Of a stretch of DNA of 64,000 nucleotides, positions 32,107-40,516 are shown piece after piece. Position numbers and translations under genes: made by a program. The stretch spans positions 934,474 through 998,473 of the forward strand of contig NZ_KE150457.1 of NCBI RefSeq assembly GCF_000411455.1, given 5' to 3'. Under the pieces are notes generated by a model. The model was not told the DNA's origin and did not search any database. It saw only the letters and a list, made by a program, of their open reading frames with translations. Position 1 is the first letter of the stretch. The number at the start of each line of letters is the position of its first letter. This stretch comes from Microbacterium sp. oral taxon 186 str. F0373. Lineage in GTDB: Bacteria > Actinomycetota > Actinomycetes > Actinomycetales > Microbacteriaceae.

Positions 32107-32712
32107 CTAGAGCCAGCCGTTCTCGTCGGCGACGCGGACGGCGTCGGCGCGGTTGCGGGCGCCGGTCTTGCCGATCGCGCTGGAGAGGTGGTTGCGCACC
32201 GTGCCTTCGCTCAGGTGCAGCATCTGTGCGATATCCGCGATCGAGCCGCCCGTGCGTGCGACGGCGAGCACGTCGGTCTCGCGGCCCGTCAACGGCGACT
32301 CGCCCTGGGCGAGCGAGTCCGCCGCCAGCGCCGGATCGACCACCCGCAGCCCCTGCGCCACGCGGCGCACGGCGTCGGCAAGTTGCGCGGCGGGCGTGTC
32401 CTTCACGACGAAGCCGGCCGCCCCCGCTCGCATCGCGCGGGTGAGGTACCCGGGTCGCCCGAACGTGGTCACGATGAGCACGCGGCAGGTCGGCAGGGCG
32501 CTGCGCAGCGCGGATGCCGCCGCGATCCCGTCCTTGCCGGGCATCTCGATGTCGAGCAGCGCCACGTCGGCGGATGTGCGAACCGCGGCATCCACGACCT
32601 CATCGCCGCGACCCACCTCGGCGACGACCTCGATGTCGGGTTCGAGGCCGAGCAGGGCCGAGAGCGCGCCGCGCACGAGCGCCTGGTCGTCGGCGATGAG
32701 CAGCCGGATCAC
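32107..32712 (-). CDS. LuxR-type two-component response regulator (NarL family)
   Basis: A 201-residue regulator from GTG 32712. The receiver domain has the acidic pair ADD near the N-terminus, phospho-acceptor Asp54 in LLDIEMPGKDG and the lysine in VVKDTP. The C-terminal LuxR helix-turn-helix reads LTGRETDVLAVARTGGS ... LHLSEGTVRNHLSSAIGKTG. Its start overlaps the stop of the kinase gene (4 bases). It probably controls the ABC exporter encoded just upstream in the same direction. Confidence 0.94.
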   Translation of the reverse strand: MIRLLIADDQALVRGALSALLGLEPDIEVVAEVGRGDEVVDAAVRTSADVALLDIEMPGKDGIAAASALRSALPTCRVLIVTTFGRPGYLTRAMRAGAAGFVVKDTPAAQLADAVRRVAQGLRVVDPALAADSLAQGESPLTGRETDVLAVARTGGSIADIAQMLHLSEGTVRNHLSSAIGKTGARNRADAVRVADENGWL

Positions 32713-33881
32713 AACGCGACCTTCAACAGGAATCCGCCGAGCTCGCTCCGCCCGAGGGTCAGTCGGCCGCCGGCCGCCTCCACCCGCTCGCGCAACCCGA
32801 TCAGTCCGCTGCCCGCCGTCCCCGCGCCGGATGCCGGGCCCACCCCGTCGTCTTCGACGCTGACGCTGCGGGGGCCCAGCCGCACGCGACACCGCGACGC
32901 CTGTGCGTGGCGGATCACGTTGGTGACTCCCTCCCGCACGATCCAGCCGGCCAGTTCGCGGCGCTCGGCGGGGACGTTCTCGGTCGCGGTGGGCAGCTCG
33001 GCCGCGATGCCCGCGGCATCCAGCGCCGCCCGTGCCGCGGCGAGCTCGCCGGCGACCGTGACGCCGCGATAGCCGGCGACGGTGGTGCGCACATCAGCCA
33101 GAGCGCCGCGCGCGAGAGCCTCCACTTCGCCGATCTCTGTCCGTGCCCGCGCCGGATCGACGTCGATCAGCCGTCCGGCCAGCTCCGACTTCACGGTGAT
33201 GACCGTCAGCGAGTGGCCGAGGATGTCGTGCAGGTCACGGGCGACCCGACTGCGCTCGCGCTCGACGGCCATCTGCGCCATCTGATCCCGCGTCGCGCGC
33301 AGGGCGTTCATGGCCGCGATGTTGCGTCCGAACGCCGCCATCATCGCGGAGATCGAGATGATGATCGCGGGAAGGAACAGCACGCTTTCGGTCCACCCGT
33401 CCGAGAGCACCCCCGTGACGAGGGCGGCCGCTCCCAGGGCGATCAGCAGCAGCCAGGTCGTGCGCAGTCGGACCACGGCCATGCCGATCGCGACGCCCAC
33501 GTAGCTCCAGACGCCGCGGACATCCCACCCGATCCACGGGAAGAGGGTGAAGGAGAGGAGGAACAGCCAGGCTGCCGGAAGCAGTCGCAGGCGCAGGGGC
33601 AGAAGGCGAGAGACGGGGATGGCGATGAGGAAGGATGCCGCGAAGAGCACCAGCAGGGCGATCACGACGGCGTTGGAGACCGCGGTGTCCGCCGCGGCGA
33701 CGGCCTCGGTGGCCACGATGAACAGCCAGATGAGCGAGATCGAGCCGCCGACGTACCAGCCTCGGGCGGCGCGGGCGGTCAGCAGCTTGCGCGCCGTGGG
33801 TGTCGTCGACGAGGCGGGGACCGGGGGGATGTCCCACCCGGTCCCGTCGAGATCGTCTCGTGTCGCGCTCACGGACTTCAC
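32709..33881 (-). CDS. Sensor histidine kinase (DesK/HisKA_3 type)
   Basis: A 390-residue kinase from GTG 33881; a GTG three codons later is an alternative. There are four or five membrane helices (about 45-185), no large extracellular domain, then the HisKA_3 dimerisation helix ERSRVARDLHDILGHSLT with His218, and a HATPase with REGVTNVIRHAQASRC and EDDGVGPASG. This intramembrane-sensing layout is typical of kinases coupled to ABC exporters. Confidence 0.93.
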   Translation of the reverse strand: MKSVSATRDDLDGTGWDIPPVPASSTTPTARKLLTARAARGWYVGGSISLIWLFIVATEAVAAADTAVSNAVVIALLVLFAASFLIAIPVSRLLPLRLRLLPAAWLFLLSFTLFPWIGWDVRGVWSYVGVAIGMAVVRLRTTWLLLIALGAAALVTGVLSDGWTESVLFLPAIIISISAMMAAFGRNIAAMNALRATRDQMAQMAVERERSRVARDLHDILGHSLTVITVKSELAGRLIDVDPARARTEIGEVEALARGALADVRTTVAGYRGVTVAGELAAARAALDAAGIAAELPTATENVPAERRELAGWIVREGVTNVIRHAQASRCRVRLGPRSVSVEDDGVGPASGAGTAGSGLIGLRERVEAAGGRLTLGRSELGGFLLKVAL

Positions 33882-33897
33882 TGTAGGGCGCGCCGAC

Positions 33898-34731
33898 TCA
33901 GACGCGCTTGGTGTCGCGCCGGAACGCCCACGTCGTGCCGGCGACGAACAGCACGAGCCAGACGAGCGCGTTGACCAGCCACATCGCGTCGAAGCTCTCG
34001 CCGGTCAGCGGTGAGCGGGCGAGCTCGCCGATGCCGTAGACCGGGGTGAACTTCGCGATGGTCTGCATGAAGTCGGGCATGCTGCTGAGCGGGTAGAAGA
34101 GGCCGCCGAGGAACGACAGGAACACGACGACGAGGCTCGTCACCTGCGCGGCGTTCTCGCTCGGCATGAGGTAGCCGACGAACAGCCCGAGCGTCGTGAA
34201 CACGGCGCTCGCGAGCACCCAGCCGACGAGCCCCGTGCCGATCCACTGACCGACGCTGAGCTGGATGCCGCTGATCGCGCCGGCTGCATATGTGGCGACG
34301 ACCGCGAGAAGGCCCAGCACCATGCCCGCGATCATCTTGATGATGATGTTGACGAGCGGGTTCAGTGGGGTGAGGCGCAGCTGCCGGCTCCAGCCCTGCG
34401 TGCGTTCCAGGGCGACGGCAGCGCCGGTCTGCGTGGCCGACATCATGGCGCCGTACATCGCCATCGACACCATGATGTAGGCCGCGACGGAGACACCGCC
34501 GTCGGCGACGGGCGTCGCCGTCAGCTGCTCATCGCGCAGACGCAGACCGATGATGACGTACATCACGACCGGGAACGCGATGGTGAAGAAGAGGGTGCGG
34601 CGATTGCGCAGGCGGCGCTTGAGCTCGATGCCGAGGTAGGTGAGGTTGAAGCCGCCGAGCGGCGGGACGCGCCGGTCGAGGGTGACGCGATCGGCGGACA
34701 GCGCCGACGGCGCGGAGGATGCGGTGCTCAT
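33898..34731 (-). CDS. ABC-2 type exporter permease
   Basis: A 277-residue permease from ATG 34731, with a cytoplasmic N-terminus, about six hydrophobic helices and the ABC-2 element LNPLVNIIIKMIAGMVLG. It pairs with the ATPase whose stop overlaps this start by 4 bases. The exporter-plus-kinase-plus-regulator order is typical of peptide-antibiotic or lipid export and resistance systems; the substrate cannot be read from the sequence. Confidence 0.92.
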   Translation of the reverse strand: MSTASSAPSALSADRVTLDRRVPPLGGFNLTYLGIELKRRLRNRRTLFFTIAFPVVMYVIIGLRLRDEQLTATPVADGGVSVAAYIMVSMAMYGAMMSATQTGAAVALERTQGWSRQLRLTPLNPLVNIIIKMIAGMVLGLLAVVATYAAGAISGIQLSVGQWIGTGLVGWVLASAVFTTLGLFVGYLMPSENAAQVTSLVVVFLSFLGGLFYPLSSMPDFMQTIAKFTPVYGIGELARSPLTGESFDAMWLVNALVWLVLFVAGTTWAFRRDTKRV

Positions 34732-35633
34732 GCGGAGGCTCCTTCGGAGGTGAGGGCGAGGAAGACGCTCTCGAGGTTCTGGGAGGTGATCTCGATGTCG
34801 CGGGCCGCCGTCTCGGTGAGGAGGTGGCGCGCGACGGCATCCGAGTCCTTCGTGTGGATGCTGATGCGGTCGCCGGCGAACTCGACGTCGTCGACGCCGG
34901 GAAGGCCGGCGAGCCGCGCCGGGTCGGCGCCGGGCAGGGTGGCGCGGACGATGCGACCGGAGACGAGGTTCTTGATCTCGGCGGTGGAGCCGTCGGCGAC
35001 GATGCGGCCTCGGCTCATGAGCACGATGCGGTCGGCGTACTCGTCGGCCTCGTCGAGGTAGTGCGTGGCGAAGAGCACGGTACGTCCGCGCGCGGCGTCG
35101 GCGCGGATCGCGCTCCAGAACGCGCGGCGGCCCTCGACGTCCATCCCGGTGGTCGGCTCGTCGAGAATCAGCAGACCCGGGTCGCTCAGCAGCGCCATCG
35201 CGAAGCGCAGCCTCTGCTGCTGGCCGCCGGAGCACATCCCGACGCGCCGGTTCGCGATTTCGCTGATGCCGGCGCGCTGCATGACCTCCTCCACCGGGCG
35301 GGTGTCGGCGAACAGGCTCGCCGTGAGCGCGAGCGTCTCGCTGACGGTGATGTCCTTGAGCAGACCGCCGGTCTGCAACACCGCCGAGACGAGTCCGTGC
35401 GAGATAGCCGCGCGCGGGCTCTCGCCGAACACGCGCACCGCGCCCCCGTCGGGGTCCGACAGGCCCAGCAGCATGTCGATCGTGGTGGTCTTGCCGGCGC
35501 CGTTCGGGCCGAGGAAGGCGACGATCTCGCCCGGGCGAACCCGCAGATCGACGCTCTCCACCGCTCGGACACTGCCGAAGCTCTTGCGCAGGCCCGCGGC
35601 ATCCACCGCGAGCAGTCCCTGGTTCTCATCCAT
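34728..35633 (-). CDS. ABC exporter ATP-binding protein
   Basis: A 301-residue ATPase from ATG 35633. Walker A is GPNGAGKTTT (about 42-51), the signature CSGGQQQRL, Walker B LLILDEPTTGMD and the H-loop ATHYLDEA. The C-terminal 90 residues form the extra domain of DrrA/CcmA-type exporters. It is first gene of the four-gene unit ATPase-permease-kinase-regulator. Confidence 0.95.
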   Translation of the reverse strand: MDENQGLLAVDAAGLRKSFGSVRAVESVDLRVRPGEIVAFLGPNGAGKTTTIDMLLGLSDPDGGAVRVFGESPRAAISHGLVSAVLQTGGLLKDITVSETLALTASLFADTRPVEEVMQRAGISEIANRRVGMCSGGQQQRLRFAMALLSDPGLLILDEPTTGMDVEGRRAFWSAIRADAARGRTVLFATHYLDEADEYADRIVLMSRGRIVADGSTAEIKNLVSGRIVRATLPGADPARLAGLPGVDDVEFAGDRISIHTKDSDAVARHLLTETAARDIEITSQNLESVFLALTSEGASA

Positions 35634-35784
35634 GTCTCCGACTCTGCCCGCGTGCCGGCCTGTGCACCGCACACGGCCGTCACGACTGCGCCATGACATT
35701 CGTCACGGCCGAAAAAGCGTCGGCGTACTCGCGTGACGAATCGCCGGTTTCGCACTCTCTACCGGTGGAGCGCAAGGAGGAGAC

Positions 35785-36462
35785 ATGACTGCTTCGGGAG
35801 GCGCGGCACTGCGGCGCGTGACGATCGTCGACCCATCGCGTGCCCGCAGGGCGCACGCGCGCGAGCTGCTGGCGGGCCGGCTGGGCATGCGCGTGGTCGC
35901 CGAAGCCGCCACGCTCGGCGAGATCGTGGTGCGGCCGGCGGCGGGCGTGAGTGCGTCGCAGCTGCTCTTCCTGGTCGTGACCGACGGTGTCGAGCCCGAG
36001 CCGTCGGCGCTCACCGCCTACCGATGCGCCGGGATGCGTGTGGTCGCCCTCACCGCCGGCGCCTCCGATCACGTCGTTCGCGCGCTGATGGATGCCGGGG
36101 TCGAGGGCATCGTGTCGTCGCGGGAGTCGGAAGGTGTCGTGCTGGCGGTCGTCGATGCGGTCCGCCGGGGTGCGCGCGCCTGGTCGCCCCACACACGCGC
36201 GAAGCTCGACGCGCTCGCCGTGCGCCCCGCTCTGAGTGCGCAGGAGACGCGTCTGGTGACCCTCTACGCCGCCGGGTACACGATCAGCGAGGTCGCCGAT
36301 CGCCTCGGTGTGCGGGGCGACACCGCCCGCAAGTACCTCAACCGGGTGAAGGCCAAGTACGCCGCCGTCGGTCGTCCCGTGCACACCAAAGCCGAGCTGG
36401 CCCAGGCCGCGCGCGACGACGGCCTGCTCCCGCCCGGAGCATCGGCCGCGCACGATCACTGA
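35785..36462 (+). CDS. LuxR-type DNA-binding regulator with weak receiver domain
   Basis: A 225-residue protein with a strong AAGGAGGAG site before ATG 35785. The C-terminus is a LuxR-like helix-turn-helix (LSAQETRLVTLYAAGYTISEVADRLGVRGDTARKYLNRVKAKYA). The N-terminal 125 residues look like a receiver fold (VTIVDPSRARR, ALTAGASDHVVRALMDAGVEGIV), but the usual LLD phospho-site is replaced by LVVTDGVEPEPS and the acidic pair is reduced to VD. Phosphorylation is therefore uncertain. No kinase is adjacent on this strand; the ABC exporter unit is divergent. Confidence 0.83.
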   Translation: MTASGGAALRRVTIVDPSRARRAHARELLAGRLGMRVVAEAATLGEIVVRPAAGVSASQLLFLVVTDGVEPEPSALTAYRCAGMRVVALTAGASDHVVRALMDAGVEGIVSSRESEGVVLAVVDAVRRGARAWSPHTRAKLDALAVRPALSAQETRLVTLYAAGYTISEVADRLGVRGDTARKYLNRVKAKYAAVGRPVHTKAELAQAARDDGLLPPGASAAHDH

Positions 36463-36490
36463 CACGTCGCGATCGGTTCCGACCGGCGAA

Positions 36491-36509
36491 ACCCCGCGTC
36501 ACGCGGGGT
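36491..36509 (+). terminator. Hairpin after the LuxR-type regulator
   Basis: ACCCCGCG (36491-36498) and CGCGGGGT (36502-36509) form an 8-bp GC stem with a TCA loop, about 30 bases past the stop. A TTTC-containing stretch follows but no clean U-tract. Confidence 0.55.
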
Positions 36510-36638
36510 GGTCCCGGGTTTCATTCCTGTTACAAAAAGCGCGATCACGAGGCAGGCCGGCGAAGTGCACGACAGGATAGCGACCTGAGCTTCGCCTGTC
36601 CGGCGGAGCCGACCGACATACAGCAGAGGTACTCACAT

Positions 36639-38285
36639 ATGGCACTGCACTTCAGTTCGCCGGGCTCCGCCCGCGCCCGCACGGCTCTGGCAGCGGGCGC
36701 GCTCGCCGTCTCCGCGCTGCTCCTGGCCGGCTGCGCCGGCGGAGGGTCCACGGGCGGGTCGACCGATGGCGCGGCATCCGGGCCCATCATCATCGGCACG
36801 ACCGACAAGGTCACCACGCTCGACCCGGCTGGCTCGTACGACAACGGCTCGCTCGCCGTGCAGACCCAGGTCTTCCCCTACCTGGTGAACACCGACTACA
36901 ACTCCAACGAGGTCGTTCCCGACCTCGCCGCGTCGGCCGAGTTCACCTCGCCCAACGAGTACACGGTGAAGCTTCCCGCGGGTCTGAAGTGGGCCAACGG
37001 CCACGATCTGACCTCGTCGGACGTGAAGTTCTCGTTCGACCGCAACCTGAAGATCGCCGACCCCAACGGTGCGTCGAGCCTGCTCTACAACCTGGACAGC
37101 GTCTCCACGCCGGATGCCACGACCGTCGTCTTCAAGCTCAAGACCGACAACGACCAGGTCTTCCCCTTCATCCTCACGTCCTTCCCCGGCGCGATCGTCG
37201 ACGAAGAGGTGTTCTCGGCCGATGCCGTCACGCCCGACCAGGACATCGTGAAGGCCGACGCCTTCGGCGGCCCCTACTCGATCACGAAGTGGGACTTCAA
37301 CAAGACGGTCGAGTTCACGCCCAACAAGAACTACAAGGGTCTGCTCGCGGCGCCCAGCAACTCGGGCGCCGTGCTCAGCTACTTCGCCGAGTCGTCGAAC
37401 CTGAAGCTCGCCGTCCAGCAGGGCGATGTCGACGTGGCGTACCGCAGCCTCTCCTCCACCGACGTGGCCGACCTGTCGGGCAACGACAAGGTCAAAGTCG
37501 TCGAGGGTCCCGGTGGCGAGATCCGCTATATCGTCTTCAACTTCAACACCCAGCCGTACGGTGCGACGACCACGGAGGCCGACCCGGCCAAGGCGCTCGC
37601 CGTCCGTCAGGCGGTGGCCGATCTGATCGACCGCAAGACGATCTCCGACCAGGTCTACAAGGGCACCTACACCCCGCTGTACTCGTACGTTCCGGCCGGG
37701 TTCGCCGGTGCGACCGACGCCCTGAAGGGCCTGTACGGCGATGGAAACGGCGGCCCCAGCGCCGACAAGGCGAAGGCGACCCTGGCCGCGGCCGGTGTCA
37801 CGACGCCCGTCACGCTGAACCTGCAGTACAGCCCCGACCACTACGGCCCGTCGTCGGGTGACGAGTACGCGCTGGTCAAGCAGCAGCTCGAGAAGGACGG
37901 CCTCTTCAAGGTCGACCTGCAGTCGACCGAGTGGGTGCAGTACTCCAAGGACCGCACCGCCGACGTCTACCCGGCCTACCAGCTCGGCTGGTTCCCGGAC
38001 TACTCCGACGCCGACAACTACCTGACGCCGTTCTTCCTGGAGAAGAACTTCCTGGGCAACCACTACGTCAACCAGGAGGTCAACGACCTGATCCTCAAGC
38101 AGGCCGTCGAAACGGATGCCGCCACGCGCACGTCCGACATCGAGAAGATCCAGGACCTCGTGGCCAAGGACCTCTCGACCGTCCCGCTGCTGCAGGGCGC
38201 TCAGGTCGCGGTGACCGGTGCCGACGTGAAGGGCGTCACGCTCGACGCGTCGTTCAAGCTCCGTTTCGCACCGATCACGAAGTAA
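36639..38285 (+). CDS. Peptide ABC transporter substrate-binding lipoprotein (SBP_bac_5)
   Basis: A 548-residue binding protein from ATG 36639. A signal peptide ends in lipobox LLLAGC with acylated Cys32. The mature part shows the family-5 pattern: TTDKVTTLDPAGSYD, LPAGLKWANGHDLTSSDVKFSFDR, and AVRQAVADLIDRKTIS later. It captures oligopeptides or similar solutes for the permeases and ATPase that follow. A large perfect hairpin separates it from the permease genes, consistent with excess expression of the binding protein. Confidence 0.95.
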   Translation: MALHFSSPGSARARTALAAGALAVSALLLAGCAGGGSTGGSTDGAASGPIIIGTTDKVTTLDPAGSYDNGSLAVQTQVFPYLVNTDYNSNEVVPDLAASAEFTSPNEYTVKLPAGLKWANGHDLTSSDVKFSFDRNLKIADPNGASSLLYNLDSVSTPDATTVVFKLKTDNDQVFPFILTSFPGAIVDEEVFSADAVTPDQDIVKADAFGGPYSITKWDFNKTVEFTPNKNYKGLLAAPSNSGAVLSYFAESSNLKLAVQQGDVDVAYRSLSSTDVADLSGNDKVKVVEGPGGEIRYIVFNFNTQPYGATTTEADPAKALAVRQAVADLIDRKTISDQVYKGTYTPLYSYVPAGFAGATDALKGLYGDGNGGPSADKAKATLAAAGVTTPVTLNLQYSPDHYGPSSGDEYALVKQQLEKDGLFKVDLQSTEWVQYSKDRTADVYPAYQLGWFPDYSDADNYLTPFFLEKNFLGNHYVNQEVNDLILKQAVETDAATRTSDIEKIQDLVAKDLSTVPLLQGAQVAVTGADVKGVTLDASFKLRFAPITK

Positions 38286-38292
38286 CGCGTTC

Positions 38293-38384
38293 CGGGCGTT
38301 TCGACTCGTCGCTGCGCTCCTCGCTCAACGACCGGGGGATCACACCCCCGGTCGTTGAGCGAGCGCAGCGAGTCGAAACGCCCG
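38293..38384. repeat. Long inverted repeat between binding protein and permease genes
   Basis: Arms of roughly 43-46 bases run inward from GGGCGTTTCGACTCG to ACCGGGGG and back, with a 3-base extra in the left arm and a short loop around 38336-38341. The right arm (38350-38380) is a member of the dispersed GTTGAGCGAG...CGAGTCGAAACG repeat also seen at 46131 and 46954. It probably acts as an attenuator or mRNA stabiliser inside the operon. Confidence 0.85.
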
Positions 38385-38405
38385 TCATCCGTAGAGTAGG
38401 CACCT

Positions 38406-39497
38406 ATGACCAGCACCGCCACGGCATCCTCCGTCGCCGAGCCGCCTCCCGCGCTGGAGGTCCGCAAGACCGGATCCGGCTCAGCCCTGGGCCGGTACAT
38501 CCTCATCCGGTTCCTGCTGATCTTCCCGACCGTGCTGATCCTCGTGACGCTGGTCTTCTTCCTCATCCGCCTCACCGGCGACCCGATCACGGCCGCCCTC
38601 GGCGGACGCCTGCCGGCCGATCAGCTGGCCGAGCGCATCCACGAGGCCGGCTATGACCGACCGATCCTCGTGCAGTACGTCGAGTACCTCGGCCGCATCT
38701 TCACCTTCGACTTCGGCACGACCATCACCGACAACCAGCCCGTCGTGCAGGTCATCGCGACCTACGGCACCGCGACCCTCGAGCTCGTGCTCTATTCGCT
38801 CGTGATCGCGTTCATCGTCGGCATCCCGCTGGGCATGGTCGCGGCGGCGCTGCGCGACCGTTGGCCCGACGCGCTGCTGCGCGTGAGCGCCATCCTCTTC
38901 TACGCGACGCCCGTCTTCTTCGCGGGCCTGGTCGCCAAGCTCGTCTTCGGCGTGTGGCTCGGCTGGCTGCCCATCTCCGGACGCGCGAGCGTACGCACCG
39001 AGCTCGCCATCGGCCGCAACGGCGGCACCGGCATCTATCTCATCGACGCGATCGCCTCCGGCAACCCCGCCTACGTGCAGGACGTGCTGCTGCACGCGGT
39101 GCTCCCCGCTCTCACGCTGGGTCTGCTCACCGCCGGCATCTTCCTGCGACTGGTGCGCACGAACGTCATCGGCACCTTCAACATGCCCTACATCGACGCG
39201 GCCCGCTCGCGCGGTGTGCGGGAGGGACGCCTGGTGCGCACGCACGCGTACAAGCCTGCGCTCATCCCGATCATCACGGTCATCGGCCTGCAGATCGCGC
39301 TCATGCTCGGCGGTGCCGTGCTCACCGAGACGACCTTCGAGTGGAAGGGGCTCGGCTTCCAGCTGGCCGCCTACCTCGGCTCGCGCGACTTCGTCGCCGT
39401 GCAGGGGATCGTCGCGATGATCGCCATCATCGTCGCGGTCACCAACTTCGCCGTGGACATCATCGCCGCGTTCATCGACCCGCGGGTCCGGTACTGA
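38406..39497 (+). CDS. Peptide ABC transporter permease (DppB type)
   Basis: A 363-residue BPD-type permease from ATG 38406, with a cytoplasmic N-terminal tail of about 28 residues and six hydrophobic helices. The DppB/OppB N-terminal pattern LIRLTGDPITAALGGRLPADQLAE is followed by the EAA loop DAARSRGVREGRLVRTHAYKPALIP. It pairs with the next gene to form the channel. Confidence 0.94.
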   Translation: MTSTATASSVAEPPPALEVRKTGSGSALGRYILIRFLLIFPTVLILVTLVFFLIRLTGDPITAALGGRLPADQLAERIHEAGYDRPILVQYVEYLGRIFTFDFGTTITDNQPVVQVIATYGTATLELVLYSLVIAFIVGIPLGMVAAALRDRWPDALLRVSAILFYATPVFFAGLVAKLVFGVWLGWLPISGRASVRTELAIGRNGGTGIYLIDAIASGNPAYVQDVLLHAVLPALTLGLLTAGIFLRLVRTNVIGTFNMPYIDAARSRGVREGRLVRTHAYKPALIPIITVIGLQIALMLGGAVLTETTFEWKGLGFQLAAYLGSRDFVAVQGIVAMIAIIVAVTNFAVDIIAAFIDPRVRY

Positions 39498-39511
39498 GGA
39501 GGGATGCGGAC

Positions 39512-40516
39512 ATGACGAAGCCTCGCCTCATCGACCGGATGCCGGTCATCCATCAGCTGCGCCAGAGCGTCGGCCTGCAGCGCGGCATGCTGGTCGCCGG
39601 CCTCGTGCTGACCGGCATCTTCGTGTTCTGCGCGATCTTCGCGCCGCTCATCGCCCCCTACGGCTACGCCCAGCTCGACGGACCCGACGGCAACTTCGGC
39701 GCGCAGCAGCCGCCGAGCGCGGCGCACCTGCTCGGCACGACGGTCGGCGGCTACGACGTGCTGTCGCGCGTCATCTGGGGCGCCCAGACCGCGCTGATGG
39801 TCGTGATCGTCGCGATCGCGATGTCGGTGTTCGTCGGCATCCTGCTGGGTCTCGTCTCCGGGTACCTCGGCGGCTGGGTCGACCGTGCGTTGGTCGTCGT
39901 CGCCGACGCGATCTACGTGTTCCCGACGCTGCTGCTCGCGATCGTCGTGGCCATCGCGATCAACAACGGACAGTCCGGGCTGTGGCCCGGGATCATGGCG
40001 GCCGCGGCATCCATCACCGTCGTGTTCATCCCGCAGTACTTCCGGGTCGTGCGCGCCGAGGTGGTGCGGGTCAAGACGGAGGCCTTCGTCGAATCGGCGA
40101 AGGTGATCGGTGCCTCGACGCCGCGCATCATGTTCCGCCACGTGCTGCGCAACTCCACGCGCACGCTGCCGCTGATCGTGACCCTCAACGCGTCGGAGGC
40201 CATCGCCACCCTCGCCGCTCTCGGCTTCCTCGGCTTCGGCATCCAGCCGACCGTCGCCGCCGAGTGGGGTTACGACCTCAACAAGTCGATCAGCGACGTC
40301 GCCGCGGGCATCTGGTGGACCGCGGTTCCCCCGGGGCTCGCGATCGTGCTGACGGTGCTGGGTATCACGCTGATCGGCGAGAGCCTCAACGACCTCGCCG
40401 ACCCGCGCCTGCGCGCGCGGCGCCGCGCAGGGTCGGCGAAGAAGACACCGACACCGGCGGATGCCGTCGCGGCGAGCCAGCCGGCGTCCCGCGAGATGAT
40501 GGGAGAGGTGGAGTGA
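39512..40516 (+). CDS. Peptide ABC transporter permease (DppC type)
   Basis: A 334-residue second permease from ATG 39512 preceded by GAGGAGGG. The N-terminal helix FVFCAIFAPLIAPYGYA is followed by the DppC segment LLGTTVGGYDVLSRVIWGAQTAL, then the EAA loop ESAKVIGASTPRIMFRHVLRN. The C-terminal 40 residues are charged and low-complexity. The stop overlaps the ATPase start. Confidence 0.94.
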   Translation: MTKPRLIDRMPVIHQLRQSVGLQRGMLVAGLVLTGIFVFCAIFAPLIAPYGYAQLDGPDGNFGAQQPPSAAHLLGTTVGGYDVLSRVIWGAQTALMVVIVAIAMSVFVGILLGLVSGYLGGWVDRALVVVADAIYVFPTLLLAIVVAIAINNGQSGLWPGIMAAAASITVVFIPQYFRVVRAEVVRVKTEAFVESAKVIGASTPRIMFRHVLRNSTRTLPLIVTLNASEAIATLAALGFLGFGIQPTVAAEWGYDLNKSISDVAAGIWWTAVPPGLAIVLTVLGITLIGESLNDLADPRLRARRRAGSAKKTPTPADAVAASQPASREMMGEVE

